A stretch of 64,000 nucleotides of DNA, taken from contig CAWBUW010000009.1 in the NCBI GenBank assembly GCA_963792075.1, positions 167,846 through 231,845 on the forward strand, written 5' to 3'. Below, in pieces: positions 25,810 through 32,795 of the stretch. Under the pieces are notes generated by a model that was not told the origin of the DNA, did no database searches, and saw only the letters and a list, made by a program, of their open reading frames with translations. The translations under genes and the position numbers were made by a program. This DNA is from CAWBUW01 sp963792075 (lineage in GTDB: Bacteria > Chloroflexota > Anaerolineae > Anaerolineales > UBA4823). Numbering within the stretch: position 1 is the stretch's first letter; every line of letters begins with the position of its first letter.

Positions 25810-26031
25810 ATGTCACTCGAAGGGTATCTTGAATATCAGCGTCGTGAATTCTGCAAGGATATTGCCTGTCCGATCCAGGTTTTACTTGATTCAGAGCAGG
25901 AAGCCTCCCCACGCTATGAGACCATCCGCGGCATCTGCAAATCCGACTGCATTCACAGCACCTATCAATTTCATCACTGGTTGATCCAAAAAGGCTACTT
26001 AGTCATTCGACCTGGGACAAAGGGTAATTAG
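25810..26031 (+). CDS. Hypothetical 73-aa protein with four spaced cysteines
   Basis: 73 aa, preceded by AAGGATAAAAGC; an in-frame longer reading from 25732 would begin inside hairpin H7 and is rejected. Cysteines at 15, 20, 43 and 47 give CX4C and CX3C pairs, which could bind zinc or an iron-sulfur cluster. The centre (IQVLLDSEQEASPRYETIRGI) and the C-terminus (STYQFHHWLIQKGYLVIRP) look like a small winged-helix-like fold. The next gene, 31 bp downstream, encodes an LsrF-like aldolase, so it may regulate or assist it. Family not recognised. Confidence 0.65.
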   Translation: MSLEGYLEYQRREFCKDIACPIQVLLDSEQEASPRYETIRGICKSDCIHSTYQFHHWLIQKGYLVIRPGTKGN

Positions 26032-26062
26032 GAAGTGACTAATAAATAAAGGAGAAAGAATT

Positions 26063-26869
26063 ATGGAATGGGGTATGGCAAATCGTTTGGCGCGCACGAT
26101 CAAGCCGGATGGGCATTGTTTCTACCTGGCACTGGATCACGGTTATTTTCAAGGCCCGACACATAAGCTTGAAAACCCAGGCCAGACTGCACAACCGCTT
26201 TTGAAGTATGTCGACGCGGTCTTCGTGCCGCGCGGATCCCTTCGTTCGACATTTGATCCCAAAATGGAAACTCCCGTTATCCTGCGGGTTTCAGGCGGGA
26301 ACAGCATGGTTGGCGATGACCTCTCCAACGAGGAAGTGAGTGTATCCATTCAAGATATGCTGCGCTTGAATGCTTCTGCAGTTGGCATTTCAGTTTATGT
26401 AGGTGGAAAATTCGAACATCAATCCATCATGGCCCTGGCAAAGCTGGTGGATACTTGCAACGACTACAGCATGCCAGTCATGGCAGTGACAGCAGTGGGA
26501 CGCGAAGAAGACAAGAAGACCGCCCGTTACCTGGGCCTGGCCTGCCGGGTTTGCGCCGAACAGGGTGCGACAGTGGTCAAGACCTATTATTGCGAGGATT
26601 TTGAAAAGGTGGTCCAGGGCTGCCCGGTGCCGGTTGTTATCGCTGGCGGACCCAAAACAGACAATGACCTGGAAGTCATGCAATTTGTATATGATGGCAT
26701 CCAGAGAGGCGCCATCGGTGTCAACCTGGGGCGGAATATCTGGCAAAACGAATCCCCGGAAGGCATGGCACGCGCTTTGCAAGCCATCATTCACGAAGAT
26801 TTCACCCCCCAGAAAGCCTTCGAGCTTTATCAAGAACTGAAAAACAGCCCACATGAATCCATCCACTGA
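26063..26869 (+). CDS. LsrF/DhnA-type class I aldolase or thiolase
   Basis: 268-aa TIM-barrel protein like LsrF (3-hydroxy-5-phosphonooxypentane-2,4-dione thiolase) and DhnA fructose-bisphosphate aldolases. It has LALDHGYFQGP near the N-terminus, the Schiff-base lysine in GATVVKTYYCEDF, and the phosphate-binding segments VIAGGPK and GAIGVNLGRNIWQ. It would cleave or transfer a two- or three-carbon unit from a phosphorylated keto sugar. It overlaps the start of the SDR gene by 17 bp. Confidence 0.85.
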   Translation: MEWGMANRLARTIKPDGHCFYLALDHGYFQGPTHKLENPGQTAQPLLKYVDAVFVPRGSLRSTFDPKMETPVILRVSGGNSMVGDDLSNEEVSVSIQDMLRLNASAVGISVYVGGKFEHQSIMALAKLVDTCNDYSMPVMAVTAVGREEDKKTARYLGLACRVCAEQGATVVKTYYCEDFEKVVQGCPVPVVIAGGPKTDNDLEVMQFVYDGIQRGAIGVNLGRNIWQNESPEGMARALQAIIHEDFTPQKAFELYQELKNSPHESIH

Positions 26870-27836
26870 CAAATTCTCCACTCGCATAGCTGACTTGCGT
26901 CTGAAGGCCTCCCGGATTGCCGGAAACCCTGTGATCCTTTCCTATTCTGAAGATCAGACTCTTGTGGCTGGCATGCCGGCAGGTGTGGAGGCGCTTAGCG
27001 GAATGGACAGCAGCCTAACCACGCTTTTTAATGAGCCCGGTCTTGGCGTTTTTTGCCTGCAAAATGCACACGGGCGACCATTTGATGGGGAAGTTGCGCT
27101 GGTCTCCGGCGGCGCTTCTGGGATCGGCAAAGCGGTCATCGAATCACTCTTGAAACGCGGCGCAGCAACCATCAACCTGGATATTAACCCCGTTGTGGTT
27201 GGCCTTTTCGAGAACCCGCTTTACCTGGGTCTGCAGGTCGACCTGACAGACGAAACTGCTGCCGTGGTTGCGCTGGAAAACGGAGTGCGCAAATTCGGTG
27301 GGTTGGATATGCTGGTTTTGAATGCCGGTATTTTTCCACCCGGAATCCGCATTGAAAACCTGAGCCTCAATGACTGGCAGAAGGTGATGCACATCAACCT
27401 GGATCCCAACCTGTTCCTGCTGCGCGAAGCCCACGCCCTGCTAAAACGCTCGCCGCGCTACGGTCGGGTGGTGATCAATGCCTCAAAAAATGTGCTGGCA
27501 CCAGGAGCCGGTGCGGCAGCTTACTCGGCTTCCAAAGCCGCAGTGACCCAATTAGGACGCCTGGCCGCCCTGGAATGGGCTGCCGATCACATTCGCGTCA
27601 ACATGGTGCATCCCGATCAGGTATTCGATACCGGTATTTGGACCGAAGAAGTATTGAAGGCGCGCGCCGCCCATTACGGTTTGAGCGTGGAAGATTACAA
27701 AAAACGGAATTTGCTGGGGGTAGAAATCAAAAGCCGCTACGTTGGAGAATTTATCGCCGAAATGCTCGGCCCACTGTTCGAGAACATCACGGGTGCACAG
27801 ATCCCGATCGATGGAGGCAGTGATAGGATCATTTGA
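26853..27836 (+). CDS. Short-chain dehydrogenase resembling the C-terminal half of bifunctional aldolase/SDR enzymes
   Basis: 327 aa. Residues about 1-75 are an N-terminal extension. The Rossmann SDR domain follows: GGASGIGKAV, the strand-4 NAG motif LVLNAGIFPPG, catalytic Ser in INASKNV, and YSASK. The sequence closely follows the SDR half of RhaD-type fused rhamnulose-1-phosphate aldolase/alcohol dehydrogenases, including the tail DTGIWTEEVLKARAAHYGLSVE and AQIPIDGGSDRII. Here the aldolase is a separate gene immediately after it, so the fused enzyme is encoded as two chains in reversed order. Confidence 0.88.
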   Translation: MNPSTDKFSTRIADLRLKASRIAGNPVILSYSEDQTLVAGMPAGVEALSGMDSSLTTLFNEPGLGVFCLQNAHGRPFDGEVALVSGGASGIGKAVIESLLKRGAATINLDINPVVVGLFENPLYLGLQVDLTDETAAVVALENGVRKFGGLDMLVLNAGIFPPGIRIENLSLNDWQKVMHINLDPNLFLLREAHALLKRSPRYGRVVINASKNVLAPGAGAAAYSASKAAVTQLGRLAALEWAADHIRVNMVHPDQVFDTGIWTEEVLKARAAHYGLSVEDYKKRNLLGVEIKSRYVGEFIAEMLGPLFENITGAQIPIDGGSDRII

Positions 27837-28603
27837 TGACTGAAAACGAGACTGCCATTTTGGAGCAATTGATCGGACTTTCACGCCGATTGGGAGAGCC
27901 GGCGCGTGACCTAGTTATCTTGGGGGATGGAAATACTTCTGCCCGTATGGATGAGGACACTTTTTGGGTCAAAGCCAGCGGCGCCAGCCTGGACCAAATC
28001 TCGGCAGATGGATTCACCAGGGTGCGGCTGCAATCCGTAATAAGAATACTGGAAATGGGTGAGCTATCGGATGAACAGATCCATCAAGAATTGGGCAACG
28101 CCAAAGTGGCTCCTGATATGAAACATCCATCCATTGAAACCCTGTTGCACGGGCTGGCATATTCCCTGTGCGGTGCCGCCTTTGTTGGGCATACCCATCC
28201 GGTGGCTTTGAATTCCATCCTTTGCAGCAGGGAGGCGCGCCAGGTATTATGCGGACATTTATTTTCTGAAACAGCTTTATACCTCGGTAAGCGGCCCTTA
28301 ATTGTTGGGTATGCCGATCCCGGGCTGGCGCTGGCGCGTGCGCTCAAGCAGGAGATCATCACTTACCTGGAGCAGAACGGTGAAGCGCCGCGCCTGTTCT
28401 ACCTGCTTAACCACGGGCTGGTGGCGCTGGGAAAGACCGCCCAGGAAGTGGAGAATATCACTGCCATGGCGGTTAAATCTGCCAAAATCTTATCCGGCAC
28501 CTTTGCAATGGGAGGGCCAAACTTCCTGACCGAAATTGAGGTGGAGCGGATAACCCTGCGGCCCGATGAGGAAAACCGTAGAAGTCTCGCCAACCGGAAA
28601 TAA
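27836..28603 (+). CDS. Class II aldolase/adducin family protein
   Basis: 255 aa from the ATG that overlaps the SDR stop (TGATG); a TTG one codon earlier is also open. Zinc-ligand segments are visible: VGHTHP (His-x-His) near residue 120 and LLNHGLVALG near 195, plus the GDGNTSARMD substrate loop near the N-terminus. The family cleaves deoxy- or ketose 1-phosphates by retro-aldol reaction with a divalent metal. Coupled translation with the SDR suggests sequential reactions: aldol cleavage and then oxidation of the aldehyde product. Confidence 0.88.
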   Translation: MTENETAILEQLIGLSRRLGEPARDLVILGDGNTSARMDEDTFWVKASGASLDQISADGFTRVRLQSVIRILEMGELSDEQIHQELGNAKVAPDMKHPSIETLLHGLAYSLCGAAFVGHTHPVALNSILCSREARQVLCGHLFSETALYLGKRPLIVGYADPGLALARALKQEIITYLEQNGEAPRLFYLLNHGLVALGKTAQEVENITAMAVKSAKILSGTFAMGGPNFLTEIEVERITLRPDEENRRSLANRK

Positions 28604-28623
28604 AAAATATTTAGCCATTTGGA

Positions 28624-30651
28624 TTACCCGGCAGCCACCCGGTTTCGCCCCTGTTTCTTAGCCAGGTACATGGCCTTATCACAGCGGTCTAATAAGTCTG
28701 TCAGTTGGGTACAGGTTTCATCCAATGCTGCAATCCCCAGGCTGGCAGTGACCCGGCAAGTAACCTCCGCAAACTTAAAATTCAACAGAGATATCTTCTC
28801 ACGGATCCTTTCAGCCACTTCAATGCCTCCGCTTAGATCGGTTTCCGTCAAAAGCAGGGCAAATTCCTCGCCACCCACTCTGCCCAACACATCCATGCCT
28901 CGGGTCTCCGATAAACAGGTTTGAGCCACCCGCCTCAGAACAAAGTCACCCGCCAGATGCCCGTACCGATCATTGATTTTCTTGAAATGATCCACGTCCA
29001 GCATAATTGCCGTAAGTGGGCGTTGATAACGTTGGGCACGGTCGACTTCCCGCACAGCCAGGTCAAAGAACTGCCGGCGGTTATCAATCCCCGTCAGCTC
29101 ATCTGTAGTTGCCAATTCTTCCAGTTGCTTGTAGATGTGCGCGTTTTGAATGGCAATGGAGACGTGATAAGCAAAAGACATAAGCCGTTCGGCCGTCTTC
29201 TGGTTGTAAAACCCCGGTGTATCTAAATCAAGGTTGATGAATCCGGTTACAGAGTCCATTGTAATGATGGGAGCGCCTACGTAGGAGCGGATCCAATCCA
29301 TTTCCGGGATTTTTATCCACTCAGGAAAATCGTTCACATCCGGCATGACTATCGGCTTGCGATTTTCCATCATCCATTTTAAATTGGGAGTCTCTCCTAC
29401 CGGTAGTCGTCTCCAATTTTTCAAAGGTTCCAGGCTGCGAACTGCATGAGCATAGTCATTTTCGATCATCATAATATTGGCCGAATCGCAGGCAGTCACC
29501 CGGACGACATTTTTTATGATCAAGTCGAGCAGTTCATCCAGGTTGCGAGTGCTATTCAAAGCTGCTGCAATTTCACTTAGCGCCAACGCAAATAGACGTT
29601 CTTCCTTTTCTGCAAGCTGGGTTTGTTTTTCGCGGGTCGTATCGCGGACCAGGAGCATATTCCCCCAGACATGCCGGAGCGCATCCTGGATGGCGCTGGA
29701 TTTGATCGAGAAATGGCGGACAGGGGATGAAGGAAGACTGATATCCTGCCAACCCTCTCCCGGATGGTTGACAATAGCCACTATCTCCGGAACTGACGGA
29801 AGAACCGCGTCGATCTCATTTCCGACAGCCCCATCTTCTGTAATCCCAAATAGCTTCTGGGCAGCCAGATTGACATTTAACACGATATTATCGCGATCGA
29901 CAACGATAACCCCATCGTCCAGAGCTTCAAATAAAACGGTTTTCCGGATCGGTATAACCTTGAAAAGCTGAAATTTGGAAATCGCCGTAATGAAACATAA
30001 AACGCTGATTGCCAGGGCTACCGGAGTGTAATCCTTCTGCCAGGCAGGGATTATTTTGCTGACGTAGAGTAAATTAAAAAAGACGACAATCAATCCACCC
30101 AGGGCAATCCAACCCGACCGCCACTGGTACAGCTTCGGCCCACGGTAACTTTCCCTGGCCAACAATGCCAATCCGGCCAAGATGAGCAGATAGGCATATC
30201 CCCAAAACACATAAAAAGCGGGGCCGTGTTTGACTTGAAACGCCAGGTAATCCCCGACTGGCAGAAAAGTATAGCTGCTCCAGAAGTAATGGTGATAATC
30301 ATTCGTAAAGACCAGCGCCAATCCGATCGCCGGAATTAACCAGAAGAGAAAAACGGTTGGGTAACGGAGAAACCGCTTATAGCCATAATAATCCAAAATA
30401 AAAAACAGCCACAGAACGGGTGAGGAAAAAATAAAAATATAGGTGACTTTTCCCCAGAGCAGAGTCCCAAATTCGGTGGGGTCGACCAATTCCAGCGTAT
30501 TAAAAATCAGCCATCCCAGGATGGAGGCAAATAACAGGAATAAATTTACTGCGCCTGGCCTCTTAAGGTTTTGACTTAAAAAAACAATCCCCATCAGGAG
30601 CAATAATGACATCAAGGTCGTGATGAATGGAAATAACCGGTAATCTATCAT
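28624..30651 (-). CDS. Membrane GGDEF diguanylate cyclase with 7TM, PAS and GAF domains
   Basis: 675 aa. Residues about 1-235 form seven to eight membrane helices like the histidine-kinase N-terminal 7TM sensor. A PAS domain follows (about 240-330), then a GAF domain (about 345-500). The C-terminal GGDEF domain (about 510-670) has the active-site motif GGEEF, preceded five residues earlier by the RGMD inhibitory (RxxD) site. It is therefore probably an active, product-inhibited cyclic-di-GMP synthase. It is convergent with the aldolase gene. A TATAAT box 9 nt before the ATG and the lack of a ribosome site suggest a leaderless message. Confidence 0.93.
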   Translation of the reverse strand: MIDYRLFPFITTLMSLLLLMGIVFLSQNLKRPGAVNLFLLFASILGWLIFNTLELVDPTEFGTLLWGKVTYIFIFSSPVLWLFFILDYYGYKRFLRYPTVFLFWLIPAIGLALVFTNDYHHYFWSSYTFLPVGDYLAFQVKHGPAFYVFWGYAYLLILAGLALLARESYRGPKLYQWRSGWIALGGLIVVFFNLLYVSKIIPAWQKDYTPVALAISVLCFITAISKFQLFKVIPIRKTVLFEALDDGVIVVDRDNIVLNVNLAAQKLFGITEDGAVGNEIDAVLPSVPEIVAIVNHPGEGWQDISLPSSPVRHFSIKSSAIQDALRHVWGNMLLVRDTTREKQTQLAEKEERLFALALSEIAAALNSTRNLDELLDLIIKNVVRVTACDSANIMMIENDYAHAVRSLEPLKNWRRLPVGETPNLKWMMENRKPIVMPDVNDFPEWIKIPEMDWIRSYVGAPIITMDSVTGFINLDLDTPGFYNQKTAERLMSFAYHVSIAIQNAHIYKQLEELATTDELTGIDNRRQFFDLAVREVDRAQRYQRPLTAIMLDVDHFKKINDRYGHLAGDFVLRRVAQTCLSETRGMDVLGRVGGEEFALLLTETDLSGGIEVAERIREKISLLNFKFAEVTCRVTASLGIAALDETCTQLTDLLDRCDKAMYLAKKQGRNRVAAG

Positions 30652-30660
30652 GGCCGGGTT

Positions 30661-30666
30661 ATTATA
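30661..30666 (-). promoter_or_regulatory. -10 box for a probably leaderless GGDEF gene
   Basis: Minus-strand TATAAT, with a second overlapping copy, lies 9 nt before the ATG. The 9 nt between have no purine-rich ribosome site, so transcription would start at or next to the start codon. Confidence 0.5.
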
Positions 30667-30756
30667 TTATAAATATCCCGCGTGCTCATACCGCATGCTG
30701 AAGCAGGGCGATTGCATTTGCCCTATACGGGCAGCGCAATCCCGTAAAATGGGGGC

Positions 30757-30799
30757 TGGGGGGTGAAATATGGGGCAAAGCCCCACATTTCACCCCCCA
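30757..30799. terminator. 20-bp stem hairpin, AAA loop (H8)
   Basis: Arms 30757-30776 and 30780-30799 pair with one G.T wobble around an AAA loop, with flanking G and C runs. It lies in the divergent gap between the GGDEF gene and the lanthipeptide-like locus, insulating the two. Confidence 0.8.
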
Positions 30800-30875
30800 A
30801 TTTCCCCTCTGGCTGAAGCGCCCGGCCCCACTATAAAGTTGAATTGGTATCTTTTAGAAAGTTGGTGATTCATTT

Positions 30876-31046
30876 ATGAAAATAATATGCTATAGTATTA
30901 ACACTGGTCTGGACTACCTGAATTATTTCGAACGCGTGATCGAGCCGGGAAGGCTTGATACAAAGAGGAATGCAATCAAGCCGCTGACGACCTCCTGTCA
31001 GCGGCTGTTTATTTCTCTCGATGATCCTCTAAGGTATTCCTCATAA
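30876..31046 (+). CDS. Possible 56-aa ORF upstream of the lanthipeptide-like locus
   Basis: An open frame from ATG 30876 to TAA 31044-31046 encodes 56 aa, ending TTSCQRLFISLDDPLRYSS. GGTGA lies 7 nt before the ATG. The stop codon is the first three bases of the 20-bp inverted repeat. An ORF of this length arises by chance fairly often, so this is weak; the same bases also form a terminator-like hairpin. If real, it could be a second candidate precursor or a leader peptide. Confidence 0.25.
   Translation: MKIICYSINTGLDYLNYFERVIEPGRLDTKRNAIKPLTTSCQRLFISLDDPLRYSS
30943..31016 (+). promoter_or_regulatory. Possible attenuator: alternative stem pairs before the Cys-rich gene
   Basis: A strong stem AGCCGCTGAC (30979-30988) with GTCAGCGGCT (30997-31006) is followed by a T-rich stretch and looks like an intrinsic terminator. 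Upstream, GGCTTGAT (30952-30959) can pair exactly with ATCAAGCC (30975-30982), which shares four bases with the terminator arm, so the two stems exclude each other. AGCC (30943-30946) can in turn pair with GGCT (30952-30955). This is the arrangement of a conditional terminator. Confidence 0.45.
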
Positions 31047-31063
31047 GGGAAGGTCAGTAGGGG
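31044..31063. repeat. Left copy of a 20-bp perfect inverted repeat
   Basis: TAAGGGAAGGTCAGTAGGGG. Its exact reverse complement is at 31586-31605, so the pair encloses the Cys-rich gene. Both outer flanks begin with CA (31042-31043 and 31606-31607). Confidence 0.9.
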
Positions 31064-31115
31064 GCATACAGCAATATGGTCGTTCAAGTTTCGGGTTCAC
31101 AAAAGGAGGTTTTTT

Positions 31116-31556
31116 ATGGCCGAATTCAAGATCAAGAACTTGATGGTCGACATAGTCTCTAAGGATATCGTCGATAGAATCGGTCCCTTCTGTAGATTTC
31201 CAACTCGTTACTGCCGTTACTTCATTTCACCCTGCATCAACCCGACCGAATGGCAATGTCCATATGGAACTATCGATTGCCTCATTTCAGATGGATGTGG
31301 CGCCAATTATTCCGGCTGCTTCCGGACAGATGTATGGATCCTCGACACAAAGACTCTGGTGATTAACCCAGAAGATATCCATATCGTCAGGGAGCAGCTC
31401 GATGAGGTGTTCAAAGCAATTGACCAACGGGCAATGGAAGTTCAAACCGAAATGCGCCCTCAGAACCTTAAGCAAGTTGAGGTTCTCGAAGAGCAATTGA
31501 AGTTGGCTCTGGATGAACTAGGGCAAATCAAGGGTGAGATGAGCAAGAAGAAGTAA
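31116..31556 (+). CDS. Cys-rich 146-aa protein, candidate lanthipeptide-type precursor
   Basis: 146 aa with a very strong AAAGGAGG ribosome site. Residues 26-68 hold seven cysteines (26, 33, 40, 48, 55, 61, 68); each of the last six has a Ser or Thr two to four residues before it (T30, S38, T44, T52, S58, S66), as in lanthionine-forming cores. Residues 85-146 are a charged amphipathic helix rich in Glu and Lys, ending SKKK. There is no signal peptide. The next two genes encode a HopA1-like protein and a kinase-LanC protein, so it may be the modified substrate. The core would then precede the recognition helix, which is unusual. It could instead be a metal-binding protein. Confidence 0.7.
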   Translation: MAEFKIKNLMVDIVSKDIVDRIGPFCRFPTRYCRYFISPCINPTEWQCPYGTIDCLISDGCGANYSGCFRTDVWILDTKTLVINPEDIHIVREQLDEVFKAIDQRAMEVQTEMRPQNLKQVEVLEEQLKLALDELGQIKGEMSKKK

Positions 31557-31585
31557 TACGGTTCGGTTCCTTGGCGCTGTTATGA

Positions 31586-31605
31586 CCCCTACTGACCTTC
31601 CCTTA
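31586..31605. repeat. Right copy of the 20-bp perfect inverted repeat
   Basis: Exact reverse complement of 31044-31063. It ends two bases before the ATG of the HopA1-like gene and replaces any normal ribosome site there, so pairing with the left copy in the mRNA would affect initiation. Confidence 0.9.
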
Positions 31606-31607
31606 CA

Positions 31608-32795
31608 ATGATGAAACCGATCCTAGATAAGCAGTTCCGGGCTAATCCAGCTTTAGAGTTGGTGCTATTTGACCGGCTGCCACAGGAAATCCAGCAAAAC
31701 CTACAGAAATTAAGGAAAGACGCCGATTTCTACGGTGTCCTGGTGCCACGACACGAGGCCGGCTTATCACCGAAGGCTGTCGATCAGGATACAGCCCTGC
31801 TGTTCTTCACGCTGCAACAGCCCGGACTCGTGCCTGAATATGTGCGGTCCAGGCTTGGCGGGAATTGTAACCAAAGGATTGCAGAGCTGGTCCTGGACGG
31901 TGTCCTGGAAATTGCCTCCCAACCCGAGAAATTTGTCACTGGCGCCGCTGCACTTCCCTTTGTCGGGACGGACGATCCCCTCGTGGTAGGGAAGAACCGG
32001 ATTGCACAGCTCTCCATTCAGGCGCTCCAGTATGCCCAAGCGCTCCTGCTTGATAATTCTGCCATGCTTTCTTCACGCCTTTATTATTACAACACGGTTC
32101 CGATCTCGCCAGCCTGGAGACACAAAATCCCAGATCGGGATGCGACGCTTTCATTTTTGGAAATTCAAGCAGGAGGCCAGAACCGGCGCTTGCTCGAATC
32201 CTCCTGGCGCAACCGTCCTTCAGCAGAAGCGGGAGAAGGTTGGTGGGTTTGGCAGCGAAAAATACCCCCCAAAAGCACCCGGCGCCACCCGGCTCAATAT
32301 GCTTTCAAGCTATATATCAGCCCATTGCCGGAAGTGCTTCCCAGTATCTTTGCAGATATATTGGAAGTTCTAAGCTCTATACCGGTCTATACGTTTAAGA
32401 TTGGCAGTTCTGCCTCCGGCTTATTGCGACCTGATAAAATTGTGGCATACTGCGCCTCTTTTGACGATTTGGCTTCATCTGCCAGTGCATTGCAGGCCCG
32501 ATTAGAGAATTGCCCTGCTCAAGGCGTACCTTTCACTGCCAGTATCGATCCTACGGGGCTGTTATCTTGGGGTACAGATCCCCCAACAGAAAAACACAGC
32601 TCTACATACCTGGAACGTGAAAGTTGGCGTCTTTGGGTAACGAACCAACTGGCAGTTGCGTTACTGGAAGCGCGTAGTTCAGAGGGTGATCTTATCCCCT
32701 GGCAATTTGCCCTTGAACGACTGCGCTTGCAAGGTGTCGAGATCGAAACCTGGTCTCCGAAACAAACAATCTGGCAGAATGCGAGAGGCATGTAA
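31608..32795 (+). CDS. HopA1-like protein, putative lanthipeptide lyase component
   Basis: 395 aa with no signal peptide. The likeness to the HopA1 effector/LxmY group of class V lanthipeptide loci is tentative. It rests on a SRLYYYN tract near the middle, the C-terminal YAFKLYISP strand, an Arg-Pro-Asp-Lys segment GLLRPDKIVAYC, and GLLSWGTDPP. HopA1-type proteins are thought to remove phosphate from phospho-Ser/Thr, which is the step missing from the adjacent kinase-LanC protein. An in-frame stop at 31593 limits the start to 31608 or 31611, and no Shine-Dalgarno is present. Its stop codon directly abuts the GTG of the synthetase gene. Confidence 0.5.
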   Translation: MMKPILDKQFRANPALELVLFDRLPQEIQQNLQKLRKDADFYGVLVPRHEAGLSPKAVDQDTALLFFTLQQPGLVPEYVRSRLGGNCNQRIAELVLDGVLEIASQPEKFVTGAAALPFVGTDDPLVVGKNRIAQLSIQALQYAQALLLDNSAMLSSRLYYYNTVPISPAWRHKIPDRDATLSFLEIQAGGQNRRLLESSWRNRPSAEAGEGWWVWQRKIPPKSTRRHPAQYAFKLYISPLPEVLPSIFADILEVLSSIPVYTFKIGSSASGLLRPDKIVAYCASFDDLASSASALQARLENCPAQGVPFTASIDPTGLLSWGTDPPTEKHSSTYLERESWRLWVTNQLAVALLEARSSEGDLIPWQFALERLRLQGVEIETWSPKQTIWQNARGM

